The notes: a model not told the origin generated them from the sequence alone. A stretch of 64,000 nt of DNA from Pontibacterium sp964228735 (GCF_964228735.1 NZ_CAXRBQ010000057.1:1-64000), one strand, 5' to 3'; shown: positions 54,607 through 62,842, counted from the stretch's first letter. Numbers and translations are program-made.

Positions 54607-55029
54607 ATGGAGATGAATTTCGAAGAGATGCGGCAGTTCCTGGCGGATCATTTCCCGCAGGGAGAACAGTACGGTGAGTTGCTGGAGTTGGGGGATGGTA
54701 CCTCTACCATGCGCCTGCCGGTGGATGACCAGCACCTGCGCCCCGGTGGTACGGTATCCGGTCCTGCCATGATGGGATTGGCCGATGTGGCAGTTTATGC
54801 TGCACTGCTGAGCCGAATCGGCCCGGTTGCCCTCGCGGTGACCACTAACCTGAATATCAATTTCCTGCGTAAACCCGCCTCCGATATGGACATCATCGCC
54901 AAAGCACAGATGCTGAAGGTGGGTAAACGGCTCGGCGTGGGTGAGGTGTATATCCTGTCCGACGGTGATGAAGATCCGGTTGCCCACGCGACCATGACCT
55001 ATTCGATCCCAGCGCCGGAGAACCGTTGA
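54607..55029 (+). CDS. PaaI-family thioesterase, second in operon
   Basis: 140 aa hotdog protein: LRPGGTVSGPAMMGLADVAVYAALLSRIG (about 42-70, split) and TTNLNINFLRKPASD. The HGG position reads SGP, so its active site differs from its neighbour's. AGAGGTAGCG precedes its ATG. Its stop overlaps the next start by one nucleotide (TGATG), indicating coupling. Confidence 0.85.
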   Translation: MEMNFEEMRQFLADHFPQGEQYGELLELGDGTSTMRLPVDDQHLRPGGTVSGPAMMGLADVAVYAALLSRIGPVALAVTTNLNINFLRKPASDMDIIAKAQMLKVGKRLGVGEVYILSDGDEDPVAHATMTYSIPAPENR

Positions 55030-55844
55030 TGAGTCTGAGCTGGAATGAACGGATACTGACCCTGCCCGATGGGCAGCACGTCCATGCAATGCACGGTACT
55101 CAGTCTTCTGGGAGTGACAAACCGACGCTGGTGTTTCTGCACGAAGCACTGGGCCATATCCGTATGTGGAAGCAGTTTCCGCAGCGGGTGGCCGAGGCGA
55201 CTGGCTGTGACGTGTTTGTGTACGAACGCTTGGGTTACGGCGAATCGTCCCCGATTACTTTGCCACGCGCCGACGACTATCTGGTACCGGAAGGTGAACA
55301 GCGGGTGGGCGAAGTGCTGGATGCTGCAGGTATCGGAGAGGTGATCCTGATTGGTCACAGTGACGGCGGTACCATCACCCTGATCGCGGCGTCTGTGTTG
55401 GGTGATCGAGTGAAAGCGATCATCACCGAAGCGGCGCATCTGTACGCGGATCACCTGACACTGGCAGGTATTCGTGAAGCGGTTGAGCGTTATAACAATT
55501 CCGATCTGCCAGAGCGACTGGCACGCTATCACGGCGAGCGTACCGATCTGCTGTTTCGTGCCTGGTCAGAGACCTGGTTGCGGGAGAGTTGTCACCAGAA
55601 TATGGATTTCAGCCGCTGGCTGTCGGGTATCAGCTGTCCGGCGCTGATCATTCAAGGGAAAGACGACCAGTACGGTGTACCTGAACAGGTCACTGATATC
55701 TGTGCGGGTATTGGTGAGAATGCCACGCCTCTCTACCTGGATGGCTGCGGTCATGTTCCGCATCTGGAAGCGGAGCAGCCGGCGCTGGAGGCGATGGTGC
55801 CGTTTATCCTGCGTCAGTTTGAAGAAGAAACTGTGGAGATCTGA
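55029..55844 (+). CDS. Alpha/beta-hydrolase
   Basis: 271 aa from ATG 55029. Catalytic triad visible: nucleophile elbow GHSDGG (Ser about 112), Asp in QGKDDQYG (about 215) and His in GCGHVPHLE (about 244). The oxyanion strand is FLHEALGHIRMWKQFP (about 36-51), an HE instead of the usual HG, typical of one subgroup of this superfamily. Last gene of the acyl-CoA operon; it may cleave an ester or C-C bond in the same pathway. Cytoplasmic. Confidence 0.88.
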   Translation: MSLSWNERILTLPDGQHVHAMHGTQSSGSDKPTLVFLHEALGHIRMWKQFPQRVAEATGCDVFVYERLGYGESSPITLPRADDYLVPEGEQRVGEVLDAAGIGEVILIGHSDGGTITLIAASVLGDRVKAIITEAAHLYADHLTLAGIREAVERYNNSDLPERLARYHGERTDLLFRAWSETWLRESCHQNMDFSRWLSGISCPALIIQGKDDQYGVPEQVTDICAGIGENATPLYLDGCGHVPHLEAEQPALEAMVPFILRQFEEETVEI

Positions 55845-55854
55845 GTGTGAAGGC

Positions 55855-55994
55855 GTTGGGCTTTGCTTCGCAATGGCCAACCTACGTGTGTGGTGTGTTC
55901 AGCAAGTAGGTTGGCCAACGCAACGCGTTGCCCAACTTAATCAGGTGATTTGCGCTTGAAGGTGTTGGGCATTGCTGCGCAATGACCAACCTAC
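55855..55994. repeat. Three 31-bp REP-like palindromes in alternating orientation
   Basis: Units at 55855-55885, 55906-55936 and 55964-55994. Each runs GTTGGGC...CCAACCTAC or its reverse complement; units 1 and 3 are in the same orientation, unit 2 inverted. Each is an imperfect hairpin (for example AACGCAACGCGTT in unit 2). They fill the 160 bp between the convergent hydrolase and fixJ-like genes and may also act as terminators. Confidence 0.75.
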
Positions 55995-56004
55995 AGATAT
56001 GTGC

Positions 56005-56622
56005 TTAGCTTGCTTCCGCAAGTTTTGCCGCCTGCTGCACCAGCTCTGGCAGGCTACCTGCGCGCATTTTGCTCATCACGCGTGCGCGGTGAACTTCAAC
56101 GGTTTTCGGGCTGATGCCCAGCTCCTCCGCAATCTCACGGTTGGCTTTACCCACAACCACCAGACCCATCACCTCTTTTTCACGACGGCTCAGGCTGTCG
56201 TGGCAGGCCTGGATCTCACCCAGTTCGCTTAGGTCTTTGCGCATCTCTTCCGCGCGGCTCAGCGCTTTATCCACCAGGCGCAGCAGCACTTCGTCATCAA
56301 ATGGCTTTTCCAGGAAATCCAGGGCGCCGTTTTTCATTGCGCTCACCGCCATCGGGATATCACCGTGGCCGGACAGTACGATGATTGGCAGCTGGATACC
56401 GCGGTCCTGCATGATCTGCTGCAGGGCCAGGCCGTTGATCTCCGGCATACGTACGTCGAGCAGCATGCAGCCGATCTCGCCGTTGAAGTTATCCAGAAAC
56501 GCTTGGGCAGACGGGTAGGTGATCACTTGATGGCTGGCGGATTCCAGCAACCACTGCATAGAGTCACGAAAATCTTCGTCATCGTCGACGATATAGATAG
56601 TACCTGTCACGCTTGCTTGCAT
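56005..56622 (-). CDS. FixJ/CrbR-like response regulator (receiver-LuxR)
   Basis: 205 aa. Receiver domain 1-120: VDDDEDFRDS, LLDVRMPEING with the phosphorylated Asp (about 57), and the Lys in LEKPFDD. LuxR/FixJ-type helix-turn-helix 140-205: LSRREKEVMGLVVVGKANREIAEELGISPKTVEVHRARVMSKM (split). Its ATG overlaps the end of the sensor kinase gene, so they form a two-component operon. A likely target is the acyl-CoA synthetase gene on the other side of the kinase, as for CrbSR/FixLJ-type systems that control acetyl-CoA synthetases. Confidence 0.92.
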   Translation of the reverse strand: MQASVTGTIYIVDDDEDFRDSMQWLLESASHQVITYPSAQAFLDNFNGEIGCMLLDVRMPEINGLALQQIMQDRGIQLPIIVLSGHGDIPMAVSAMKNGALDFLEKPFDDEVLLRLVDKALSRAEEMRKDLSELGEIQACHDSLSRREKEVMGLVVVGKANREIAEELGISPKTVEVHRARVMSKMRAGSLPELVQQAAKLAEAS

Positions 56623-58139
56623 TATTTATCCCTTAACGGAAGTTTCAGATGGAAATGGGTTCCGGTCTTGCCGTCGCTCTCGGCCCAAAGCTGTCCGCCA
56701 TGGGTTTCGATAATGGTGCGGGAGATGGACAATCCCATTCCCAGACCGGTGGATTTCGACGTGTAGAACGGTTCAAACAGGTTAGCCAGCCCCTCACTTG
56801 AAATCCCTTTGGCTTCATCCTCCACCGAGATATAGATATACCCCCCGGCGTTGCGGGTGCTGATAATAACGGGTCTGTATGCCTTATCACAATCGCTGTA
56901 TGCCTCGATTGCGTTTCGCATCAGGTTCAGCAGCACCTGTTCGATCTGGACTTTGTCCGCCAACAACGGTGGTGCATCCTCGTCCAGATGGAAATCGAAG
57001 GTGATGTTATGGTCAATGGCTTCCTGATGCAAAAAGTGGCTTACCTCGTGGCAGGCATCATTAACCGAGAACTCCAGACGCTGGTATTCCGTCTTACGCA
57101 CGAAGGCCCGCATACGCTTGATAATCTCGGCGGCACGTTTGGCCTGCTTGGTAATCAGCTCCATGGAGCGGGTGACGGTATCCACTGCATCGTCGGGTTT
57201 ATCTTCCAGGCGACGCTGGGTGCCCCGGCAGTAGTTGAGGATCGCTGCCAGTGGCTGATTGATCTCATGGGCCAGGCCGGTCGCCATCTCACCCACGGAT
57301 AGCAGACGTGACATGTGTGCCAGTTCTAGCTGGTGGCGTTTGGCTTCCTCTTCCGCCTTGCGGCGCAGGGTGATGTCTCGGCCGATGATGGAGTAGTACT
57401 CCACCTTGTTGTTCTCGCGGCGGTTACGGTGGGCGATGATTTCACGCACCTCCGCAACACGGTTCAACTGCTCCGGCAGATGCATCGGTACGCTGCCGTA
57501 CCAGACACCGTGAATAGCGGCGTGATCCAAGGCGTCATTCAGCAGCGATTCGATCACATCCGGTGCAAACAGCTGATTCAGGTAATAGATTACCGGAGTG
57601 TCTTTTTCTGTCCCCAGCGTGTGGTAGGCGGACTCGTTCAGATAGGTCAGCTTACGGGTGTCATGGTTGCAGAACATGATCATATCGGATGACGCTTCTA
57701 CAACACGCGCCAGGCGGCGCATAGCGCGCTGGGCTTCCTCACGCTCGGTCACATCGCGGGAAACACAGATGATCTCGACCGGATTGCCGTCGTCGTCTCG
57801 GATGGTGCGGCTGGTGGTCTCCAGCCAGATATAGTGGCCCGCCTTGTGACGGTAGCGGTACACGTTGGTGTACATCCCTTCGCGATAACGTACGGAGTCT
57901 GCGCGGGTCAGCAGGTTGTCGGCATCTTCCGGGTGGAACATGTCGTAGCCCGACATGCCAATGATCTCGTCCTGGGTGTAACCCACCACGGATTCTACCG
58001 CCGGGCTAACATCGATGTAGATCCAATCTGGCGCTGGTGTATGGCGCGAGATCATATCCGTGGATTGTTCTACCAGCAGGCGGTAACGGTCGGCGTCCTC
58101 CCGACATTGTTCTAGTTCCATAGAGGCTTTCTTATTCAT
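56622..58139 (-). CDS. FixL-like PAS sensor histidine kinase
   Basis: 505 aa, no membrane helix. Two PAS domains (about 15-135 and 145-270), then HisKA with GLAHEINQPLAAILNYCRG (His about 300) and HATPase_c with LMRNAIEAY, DEAKGIS and TGLGMGLSIS. The PAS domains lack an obvious FixL heme His motif, so the signal is unknown. The ATG at 58139 has no Shine-Dalgarno, because MITE-like element B begins 5 bp upstream; a start at Met7 (58121) is possible. The N-terminus or its promoter may have been altered by that insertion. Confidence 0.9.
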   Translation of the reverse strand: MNKKASMELEQCREDADRYRLLVEQSTDMISRHTPAPDWIYIDVSPAVESVVGYTQDEIIGMSGYDMFHPEDADNLLTRADSVRYREGMYTNVYRYRHKAGHYIWLETTSRTIRDDDGNPVEIICVSRDVTEREEAQRAMRRLARVVEASSDMIMFCNHDTRKLTYLNESAYHTLGTEKDTPVIYYLNQLFAPDVIESLLNDALDHAAIHGVWYGSVPMHLPEQLNRVAEVREIIAHRNRRENNKVEYYSIIGRDITLRRKAEEEAKRHQLELAHMSRLLSVGEMATGLAHEINQPLAAILNYCRGTQRRLEDKPDDAVDTVTRSMELITKQAKRAAEIIKRMRAFVRKTEYQRLEFSVNDACHEVSHFLHQEAIDHNITFDFHLDEDAPPLLADKVQIEQVLLNLMRNAIEAYSDCDKAYRPVIISTRNAGGYIYISVEDEAKGISSEGLANLFEPFYTSKSTGLGMGLSISRTIIETHGGQLWAESDGKTGTHFHLKLPLRDK

Positions 58140-58143
58140 GTAG

Positions 58144-58411
58144 AGGGCCTGTTAATACTATTTGATTCGAGCCTGTTGCCCCTGAGAAAACGTCAATCCA
58201 GGCGCGAGTCTGCGAAGTTTGGTTATTCCAAATAAGCAGCGAGCAACGACGAGTGGCGCTTTCTCAGGGACAACCCGAAGGGCTGTGGTCAGTTTTTTAC
58301 TCAGCGGTGTTATCAGTCGTTTATGTATATTCAATACACAGCACTCCTTCTGCCTTGCTGAGCAAAAAACTGATCACAGCAGGCCTGATTCAAATAGTTT
58401 TATCAGGCCCT
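58144..58411. mobile_element. MITE-like element B: 22-bp terminal inverted repeats enclosing two hairpin arms
   Basis: Terminal arms 58144-58165 and 58390-58411 match at 20 of 22 positions (AGGGCCTG...CAGGCCCT). Arm 1: CCCTGAGAAA (58180-58189) with TTTCTCAGGG (58260-58269), enclosing TTTGG/CCAAA. Arm 2: CTGTGGTCAGTTTTTT at 58283 on, pairing to 58379 (23 nt with three mismatches). Same length class, fold and terminal core (CCTG-TAATA) as element A. No ORF and no clear target duplication. It lies between the divergent sensor kinase and acyl-CoA synthetase genes. Confidence 0.72.
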
Positions 58412-58509
58412 TCGCCTAGGGGATTTCCCCCTTTAATGTTCTTGGGACTAATAATATGACTTTAGAATAACTTGAGTAATAAGGGAAATTGCGTAGTATT
58501 GGAAGTCGT

Positions 58510-58527
58510 ATAGGGGAAAGTCCCTAT
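58510..58527 (+). promoter_or_regulatory. Palindromic operator candidate upstream of the acyl-CoA synthetase gene
   Basis: ATAGGG-GAAAGT-CCCTAT: perfect 6-bp arms with a 6-nt spacer, 70 bp before the ATG at 58598. It is a plausible binding site for the FixJ/CrbR-like regulator encoded next door. A related GGGGATTTCCCC motif lies at 58418-58429. The rest of 58412-58597 shows no gene. Confidence 0.45.
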
Positions 58528-58597
58528 CTGCTAACAAGCAATCACAGCCTGGTATAGCAGCGGGCGGTGAGAAATAACTACAACAGGAAAGAGAACG

Positions 58598-60226
58598 ATG
58601 AGCACAAAGCATAACCCTTATGAGCTTGGGCTTGAGCAAAATGCAGCCAACTACGCTGCGCTGACTCCGCTTAGTTTTATTGAGCGTGCGGCATTCGTTT
58701 ACCCGGAGCAGACTGCGACGGTTCATGGACAGGTACGTCGTAACTGGGCAGAGACCTACACCCGTTGCCGCCAGCTGGCGAGCGCGCTGCAGAAGCACGG
58801 TATCGAAAAGGGCGACACAGTCTCTGTAGTTGCACCGAACCTGCCGGAAGTTTTTGAATCTCACTTTGGTGTGCCGATGTCCGGTGCGGTGCTGAACGCG
58901 ATCAACATCCGTCTGGATGCTGAAGCGATCGCCTTCATCCTGCAGCACGCTGAAAGTAAAGTGATCATCGTTGATCGCGAATTTTCTGAAGTAGTTTCCA
59001 AGGCCGTGAAGATGTCCGGCCAGACCCCACTGGTTATCGACATTGATGATCCGGACTATGAAGGTGGTGAGCTGATCGGCTCCACCAACTACGAAGCCTT
59101 TATTGCAGAAGGTGATCCTGAGTTCGCATGGCAGCCACCGGCAGACGAGTGGGATGCGATCAGTCTGAACTACACCTCCGGTACCACCGGTAACCCGAAA
59201 GGTGTGGTGTACCACCACCGTGGTGCTTACCTGAACGCGATGAGCAACATTGTGTCTTGGGATATGGGCCGTCACCCAACCTACCTGTGGACGCTGCCAA
59301 TGTTCCACTGCAATGGCTGGTGTTTCCCATGGGCGATCGCTGCTGCTGCGGGTACCTCTGTTTCCCTGCGTCACGTACGCGACAAAGATATCTACGACCT
59401 GATCCGTGAAGAGAAAGTGGATCATTTCTGTGGTGCGCCAATCGTTCTGAACATGCTGAACAACGCACCGGCTGAGCTGAAAGAAGGCATCAACCACAAG
59501 ATCAAGGTGATGACCGCAGGCGCTGCGCCTCCAGCTGCTGTAATCCAGGGCAGGGAAGAGATGGGCGTGGAAGTAACCCACGTATACGGTCTGACCGAAA
59601 CTTACGGTCCATCCGTGGTTTGTGCATGGAAAGATCAGTGGGATGACTGCACTCTCGAGCAGAAAGCCCGTCTGAAAGCACGTCAGGGTGTGAAAGCGCC
59701 GATGCTGGAAGGCCTGATGGTGGCAAACCCAGAAACCCTGGAGCCGGTGCCTCAGGACGGCGAAACCATGGGTGAGATCTTCATGCGCGGCAACCTGGTG
59801 ATGAAGGGATACCTGAAAAACCCATCCACCACCGACGAGTCCTTCGAAGGCGGCTGGTTCCACTCCGGTGACCTGGCGGTATGGCACGAAGACGGTTACA
59901 TCGAAATCAAAGACCGCTCCAAAGACATCATCATCTCCGGTGGTGAGAACATCTCCAGTATCGAAGTGGAAGATGTTCTGTACCGTCACCCAGAAGTTAT
60001 GGAAGCCGCGGTGGTTGCCAAGTCCGACGAGAAGTGGGGTGAGGTGCCGTGTGCATTCGTGAAGCTGAAAGAGGGTGCGAAGGTAGATGAAGCCGGCATC
60101 ATCGAGTTCTGCCGCAACAACATGGCACGCTTTAAGGCGCCGAAGGTTGTGGTATTCGGTGATCTACCGAAAACATCCACCGGTAAGATCCAGAAGTTCG
60201 TGCTGCGTGAGAAAGCAGACGCGTAA
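58598..60226 (+). CDS. Acyl-CoA synthetase (medium-chain / methylmercaptopropionate-CoA ligase-like)
   Basis: 542 aa, ANL superfamily: YTSGTTGNPKGVVYHHRGA (about 189-207), TLPMFHCNGWCFPW (about 228-241), YGLTETYGPSV (about 330), KDRSKDIIISGGENISS (about 435) and the catalytic Lys in TSTGKIQKF near the C-terminus. The HCNGWCFPW motif and the length fit the fatty acid/DmdB-like group, which activates short to medium acids including 3-methylmercaptopropionate. Together with the downstream DmdC-type dehydrogenase this fits DMSP or fatty acid use, but specificity cannot be read from sequence. AGGAAAGAGA precedes the ATG. Confidence 0.9.
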   Translation: MSTKHNPYELGLEQNAANYAALTPLSFIERAAFVYPEQTATVHGQVRRNWAETYTRCRQLASALQKHGIEKGDTVSVVAPNLPEVFESHFGVPMSGAVLNAINIRLDAEAIAFILQHAESKVIIVDREFSEVVSKAVKMSGQTPLVIDIDDPDYEGGELIGSTNYEAFIAEGDPEFAWQPPADEWDAISLNYTSGTTGNPKGVVYHHRGAYLNAMSNIVSWDMGRHPTYLWTLPMFHCNGWCFPWAIAAAAGTSVSLRHVRDKDIYDLIREEKVDHFCGAPIVLNMLNNAPAELKEGINHKIKVMTAGAAPPAAVIQGREEMGVEVTHVYGLTETYGPSVVCAWKDQWDDCTLEQKARLKARQGVKAPMLEGLMVANPETLEPVPQDGETMGEIFMRGNLVMKGYLKNPSTTDESFEGGWFHSGDLAVWHEDGYIEIKDRSKDIIISGGENISSIEVEDVLYRHPEVMEAAVVAKSDEKWGEVPCAFVKLKEGAKVDEAGIIEFCRNNMARFKAPKVVVFGDLPKTSTGKIQKFVLREKADA

Positions 60227-60241
60227 CGGGTAGGAAAAGAG

Positions 60242-60271
60242 CGCCACTCTGTGAAAACAGAGTGGCGTTTT
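60242..60271. terminator. Bidirectional terminator between acyl-CoA synthetase and MaoC genes
   Basis: CGCCACTCTGT-GAAA-ACAGAGTGGCG, an 11-bp perfect stem followed by TTTTGC. It serves both convergent genes. Confidence 0.85.
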
Positions 60272-60275
60272 GCGA

Positions 60276-60707
60276 TTAAGCGTCGCGTTTATCAACCATG
60301 AAGGTTGCAGAGCCGGAGGCTACCAGCGTTTCACCCACGTGTACGTCGGTTGTTGCTTTTACACGACCACGGCGCTGATCGATCTCGGAGATGGTCAGGG
60401 TCGCGGTAGCGGTATCACCGATGTAAATCGGACGGCGGAATTTGATCTGCTGATCAACATAGATAGCACCAGGTCCCGGCAGGCGGGTACCTGCAACGGT
60501 GGAGATCAGTGCAGCACTAAACATACCGTGCACGATACGTTTCTTAAACGGTGTGGTCTGTGCGTATTCCTCGTTGATGTGAATAGGGTTGTTGTCCCCG
60601 GATACGCCCGCAAACGTGTAAACGTCGCTTTCGGAGATGGTTTTGGCGTAGCTCGCGCTCATGCCGACTTCAAGATCTTCCAGATAGTAGCCGTGTAGCT
60701 CTTGCAT
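60276..60707 (-). CDS. MaoC/PhaJ-like (R)-specific enoyl-CoA hydratase
   Basis: 143 aa from ATG 60707 (GAGGA 8 nt upstream). The open frame runs further upstream, but that part is translated from an ERIC-like repeat and is not real. It is a hotdog MaoC domain: FAGVSGDNNPIHINEEYA (about 33-50) holds the catalytic Asp and His, and RIVHGMFSAALISTVAG follows. It hydrates 2-enoyl-CoA to (R)-3-hydroxyacyl-CoA, linking beta-oxidation to PHA-type or other (R)-pathways. Divergent from the dehydrogenase gene at 61005. Confidence 0.9.
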   Translation of the reverse strand: MQELHGYYLEDLEVGMSASYAKTISESDVYTFAGVSGDNNPIHINEEYAQTTPFKKRIVHGMFSAALISTVAGTRLPGPGAIYVDQQIKFRRPIYIGDTATATLTISEIDQRRGRVKATTDVHVGETLVASGSATFMVDKRDA

Positions 60708-60834
60708 GGGTGACGTCCTCAATGGTTGCTGCGTCGCAAAATAATGTTTCGGTATCTTATCGGAATCCAAATAACGAGTATAATAAGTGAAAACCCTTAT
60801 TTGTGAGTTTGCGCAAAATTTAAGGGTGGGTACA

Positions 60835-60974
60835 GAGGGCTTGTAAAAACGTAATGAGCGCAGGCTAGAGAAGGCAAAAAGACACGAATAAGCGCAATTT
60901 ACTGAAGTAAATGAGCATTTTGAGTGGCTTTTTAACGCCCTATAGGCAAGTCGCAATAGTTTTTACACGGCCTC
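60835..60974. repeat. ERIC-like 140-bp palindromic element C
   Basis: The ends GAGGGCTTGTAAAAAC (60835-60850) and GTTTTTACACGGCCTC (60959-60974) are inverted with two mismatches. The centre nests AAAAAGACAC/GAGTGGCTTTTT and a tip ATTTAC-TGAA-GTAAAT (60897-60912). One long hairpin, no ORF. Its size and shape recall ERIC-type non-autonomous repeats. It lies 30 bp before the dehydrogenase ATG and so provides or displaces its promoter region. Confidence 0.68.
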
Positions 60975-61004
60975 GTAGAGATCACTTTTCAAGGCAGGTA
61001 CGTG

Positions 61005-62801
61005 ATGGCTGACTACAAAGCTCCCCTGAAAGATATGCATTTCTCCCTGCGCCACAACGCGCGTATGGAACAGCTGGCCCAGCTTCCGGGTTTCGAAGAA
61101 GCGTCCGACGATATGGTGACGGCGATTCTGGAAGAGGCCGGTAAGGTCGCGAACGAAATTCTCTCTCCGCTGAACGAAGTGGGTGATAGCACCGGTGTGA
61201 AGCTGGTGGATCTGGATGTGCCAACGCCAGAAGGTTTTAAAGAGGCGTACCAGCAATTTGCTGAGGGTGGCTGGGGCTCCCTGCAGTTTGATCCAGAGTT
61301 TGGTGGCCAAGGCCTGCCGTACGCACTGTCTATCCCGGTGATGGAGATGTGGCAGTCCGCCAACATGGCGTGGGGCCTGTGTCCGCTGCTGAGCCAGGGG
61401 GCGGTTGAAGCGATCTTCCACAACGGCAGCGACGAGCTGAAAGCCAAGTACCTGCCACAGCTGATCAGCGGTGAGTGGAGCGGCACCATGAACCTGACCG
61501 AACCGCAGGCCGGTTCCGATCTGGCGGCAATCCGCGCCAAGGCAGAGCCTGAAGGTGACCACTACCGCATCAAAGGCCAGAAGATCTTTATCACCTGGGG
61601 TGAGCACGATATGGCTGAAAACATCGTGCACCTGGTGCTGGCGCGTCTGCCGGATGCACCTCCGGGCGTAAAAGGGATCAGCCTGTTTGTTGTGCCTAAG
61701 TTCCTGGTAAACGAAGACGGTTCTCTGGGGGAGCGAAACGACGCGAAGTGTGTCTCCCTGGAGCACAAACTGGGTATCCATGCGAGTCCTACCTGCGTGA
61801 TGGCATTTGGTGACAACGAGGGCGCGATCGGTTACCTGGTGGGTGAAGAAAACAAAGGTCTGGCGTGCATGTTCACCATGATGAACAATGCGCGTCTGGC
61901 GGTTGGCCTGCAGGGGGTGGCGATCTCCGAGCGTGCATACCAGCATGCACTGGAATACGCCCATGACCGTGTGCAGAGCCCGGCTGTGGGTACGCGAGAA
62001 GCCGGTCCGATCATCCGTCACGCGGATGTACGTCGCATGCTGCTGACCATGAAGTCGATCACCGAAGCGGGTCGTGCGTTGGCATACGATGCCTGTGCAA
62101 GCCTCGACTTTGCCCACAATGCGACCGATGCCGAAACCAAAGCCAAAGAAGCGGCACGTGCTGCCTACCTGACCCCAATCGTAAAAGGTTGGTGTACAGA
62201 GGTGGCGCAGGAAGTGACCTCCCTGGGCGTACAGGTACACGGTGGTATGGGTTTCATCGAAGAAACCGGTGCCGCTCAGCATTACCGCGATGCGCGCATC
62301 CTGCCGATCTACGAAGGCACCAACGCGATTCAGGCGCTGGACCTGGTGGGTCGTAAGACCCTGTTCGATAAAGGTGAAGCGGGTGCAGCGGTTCAGGCAG
62401 AGATTGCTGAGCTGGTAGCTGCATTGGAAGCACAGGGTGGTTTTGCAGCGGAAGCCGCTGCACTGAAAGCCTCTCTGGAGCAGGCACAAAATGCTCAGGC
62501 GCTGCTGCTGAACGGCGCGGCGGATGATGCACTGATGCCAGGCTCTGTTGCCTACAACTACCTGATGCTGATGGGTACCCTGTGTGGTGGCTGGCAGATT
62601 CTGCGTGGTGCATTGGCGGCACAGCAGGAGCTGGGTAACGGCGGCGACGAGACCTTCCTCAACGCTAAGATTCTGAGCGCACGTTTCTACGCGGCTCAGG
62701 TTCTGCCTCGTACCGCATCGTACGCACAGATGGTTGCCGCAGGCAGCGAGAGTGTGATGGCGATGAGCGACGAGCAGCTGGCGTCTGCCTGGTTCTCCTA
62801 A
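61005..62801 (+). CDS. Long acyl-CoA dehydrogenase with C-terminal extension (DmdC-like)
   Basis: 598 aa from ATG 61005 (AGG upstream; GTG one codon earlier). The N-terminus YKAPLKDMHFSL is typical of the ~600-aa acyl-CoA dehydrogenase group. It has MNLTEPQAGSDLAAIRAKAE (FAD region, about 164-183), GIHASPTCVMAFG, and IYEGTNAIQALDLVGRK with the catalytic Glu region (about 436-452). A C-terminal domain of about 125 residues (acetyl-CoA dehydrogenase C-terminal-like, PF12806) makes it longer than the 385-aa homologue at 50110. The group includes DmdC (methylmercaptopropionyl-CoA dehydrogenase) and fatty acyl-CoA dehydrogenases. Confidence 0.9.
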   Translation: MADYKAPLKDMHFSLRHNARMEQLAQLPGFEEASDDMVTAILEEAGKVANEILSPLNEVGDSTGVKLVDLDVPTPEGFKEAYQQFAEGGWGSLQFDPEFGGQGLPYALSIPVMEMWQSANMAWGLCPLLSQGAVEAIFHNGSDELKAKYLPQLISGEWSGTMNLTEPQAGSDLAAIRAKAEPEGDHYRIKGQKIFITWGEHDMAENIVHLVLARLPDAPPGVKGISLFVVPKFLVNEDGSLGERNDAKCVSLEHKLGIHASPTCVMAFGDNEGAIGYLVGEENKGLACMFTMMNNARLAVGLQGVAISERAYQHALEYAHDRVQSPAVGTREAGPIIRHADVRRMLLTMKSITEAGRALAYDACASLDFAHNATDAETKAKEAARAAYLTPIVKGWCTEVAQEVTSLGVQVHGGMGFIEETGAAQHYRDARILPIYEGTNAIQALDLVGRKTLFDKGEAGAAVQAEIAELVAALEAQGGFAAEAAALKASLEQAQNAQALLLNGAADDALMPGSVAYNYLMLMGTLCGGWQILRGALAAQQELGNGGDETFLNAKILSARFYAAQVLPRTASYAQMVAAGSESVMAMSDEQLASAWFS

Positions 62802-62842
62802 GCACGTGTCGCAGGCGGCGTGAGCCGTCTTACATCTGTAAT

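Noticed and set aside
58448..59989. 513-codon minus-strand frame over the acyl-CoA synthetase
   Set aside because: Antisense shadow; the sense frame has all ANL-superfamily motifs.
60708..60956. Upstream extension of the MaoC gene by 83 codons
   Set aside because: The extension is translated through the palindromic element C, has no family similarity, and the internal ATG at 60707 has a good RBS.
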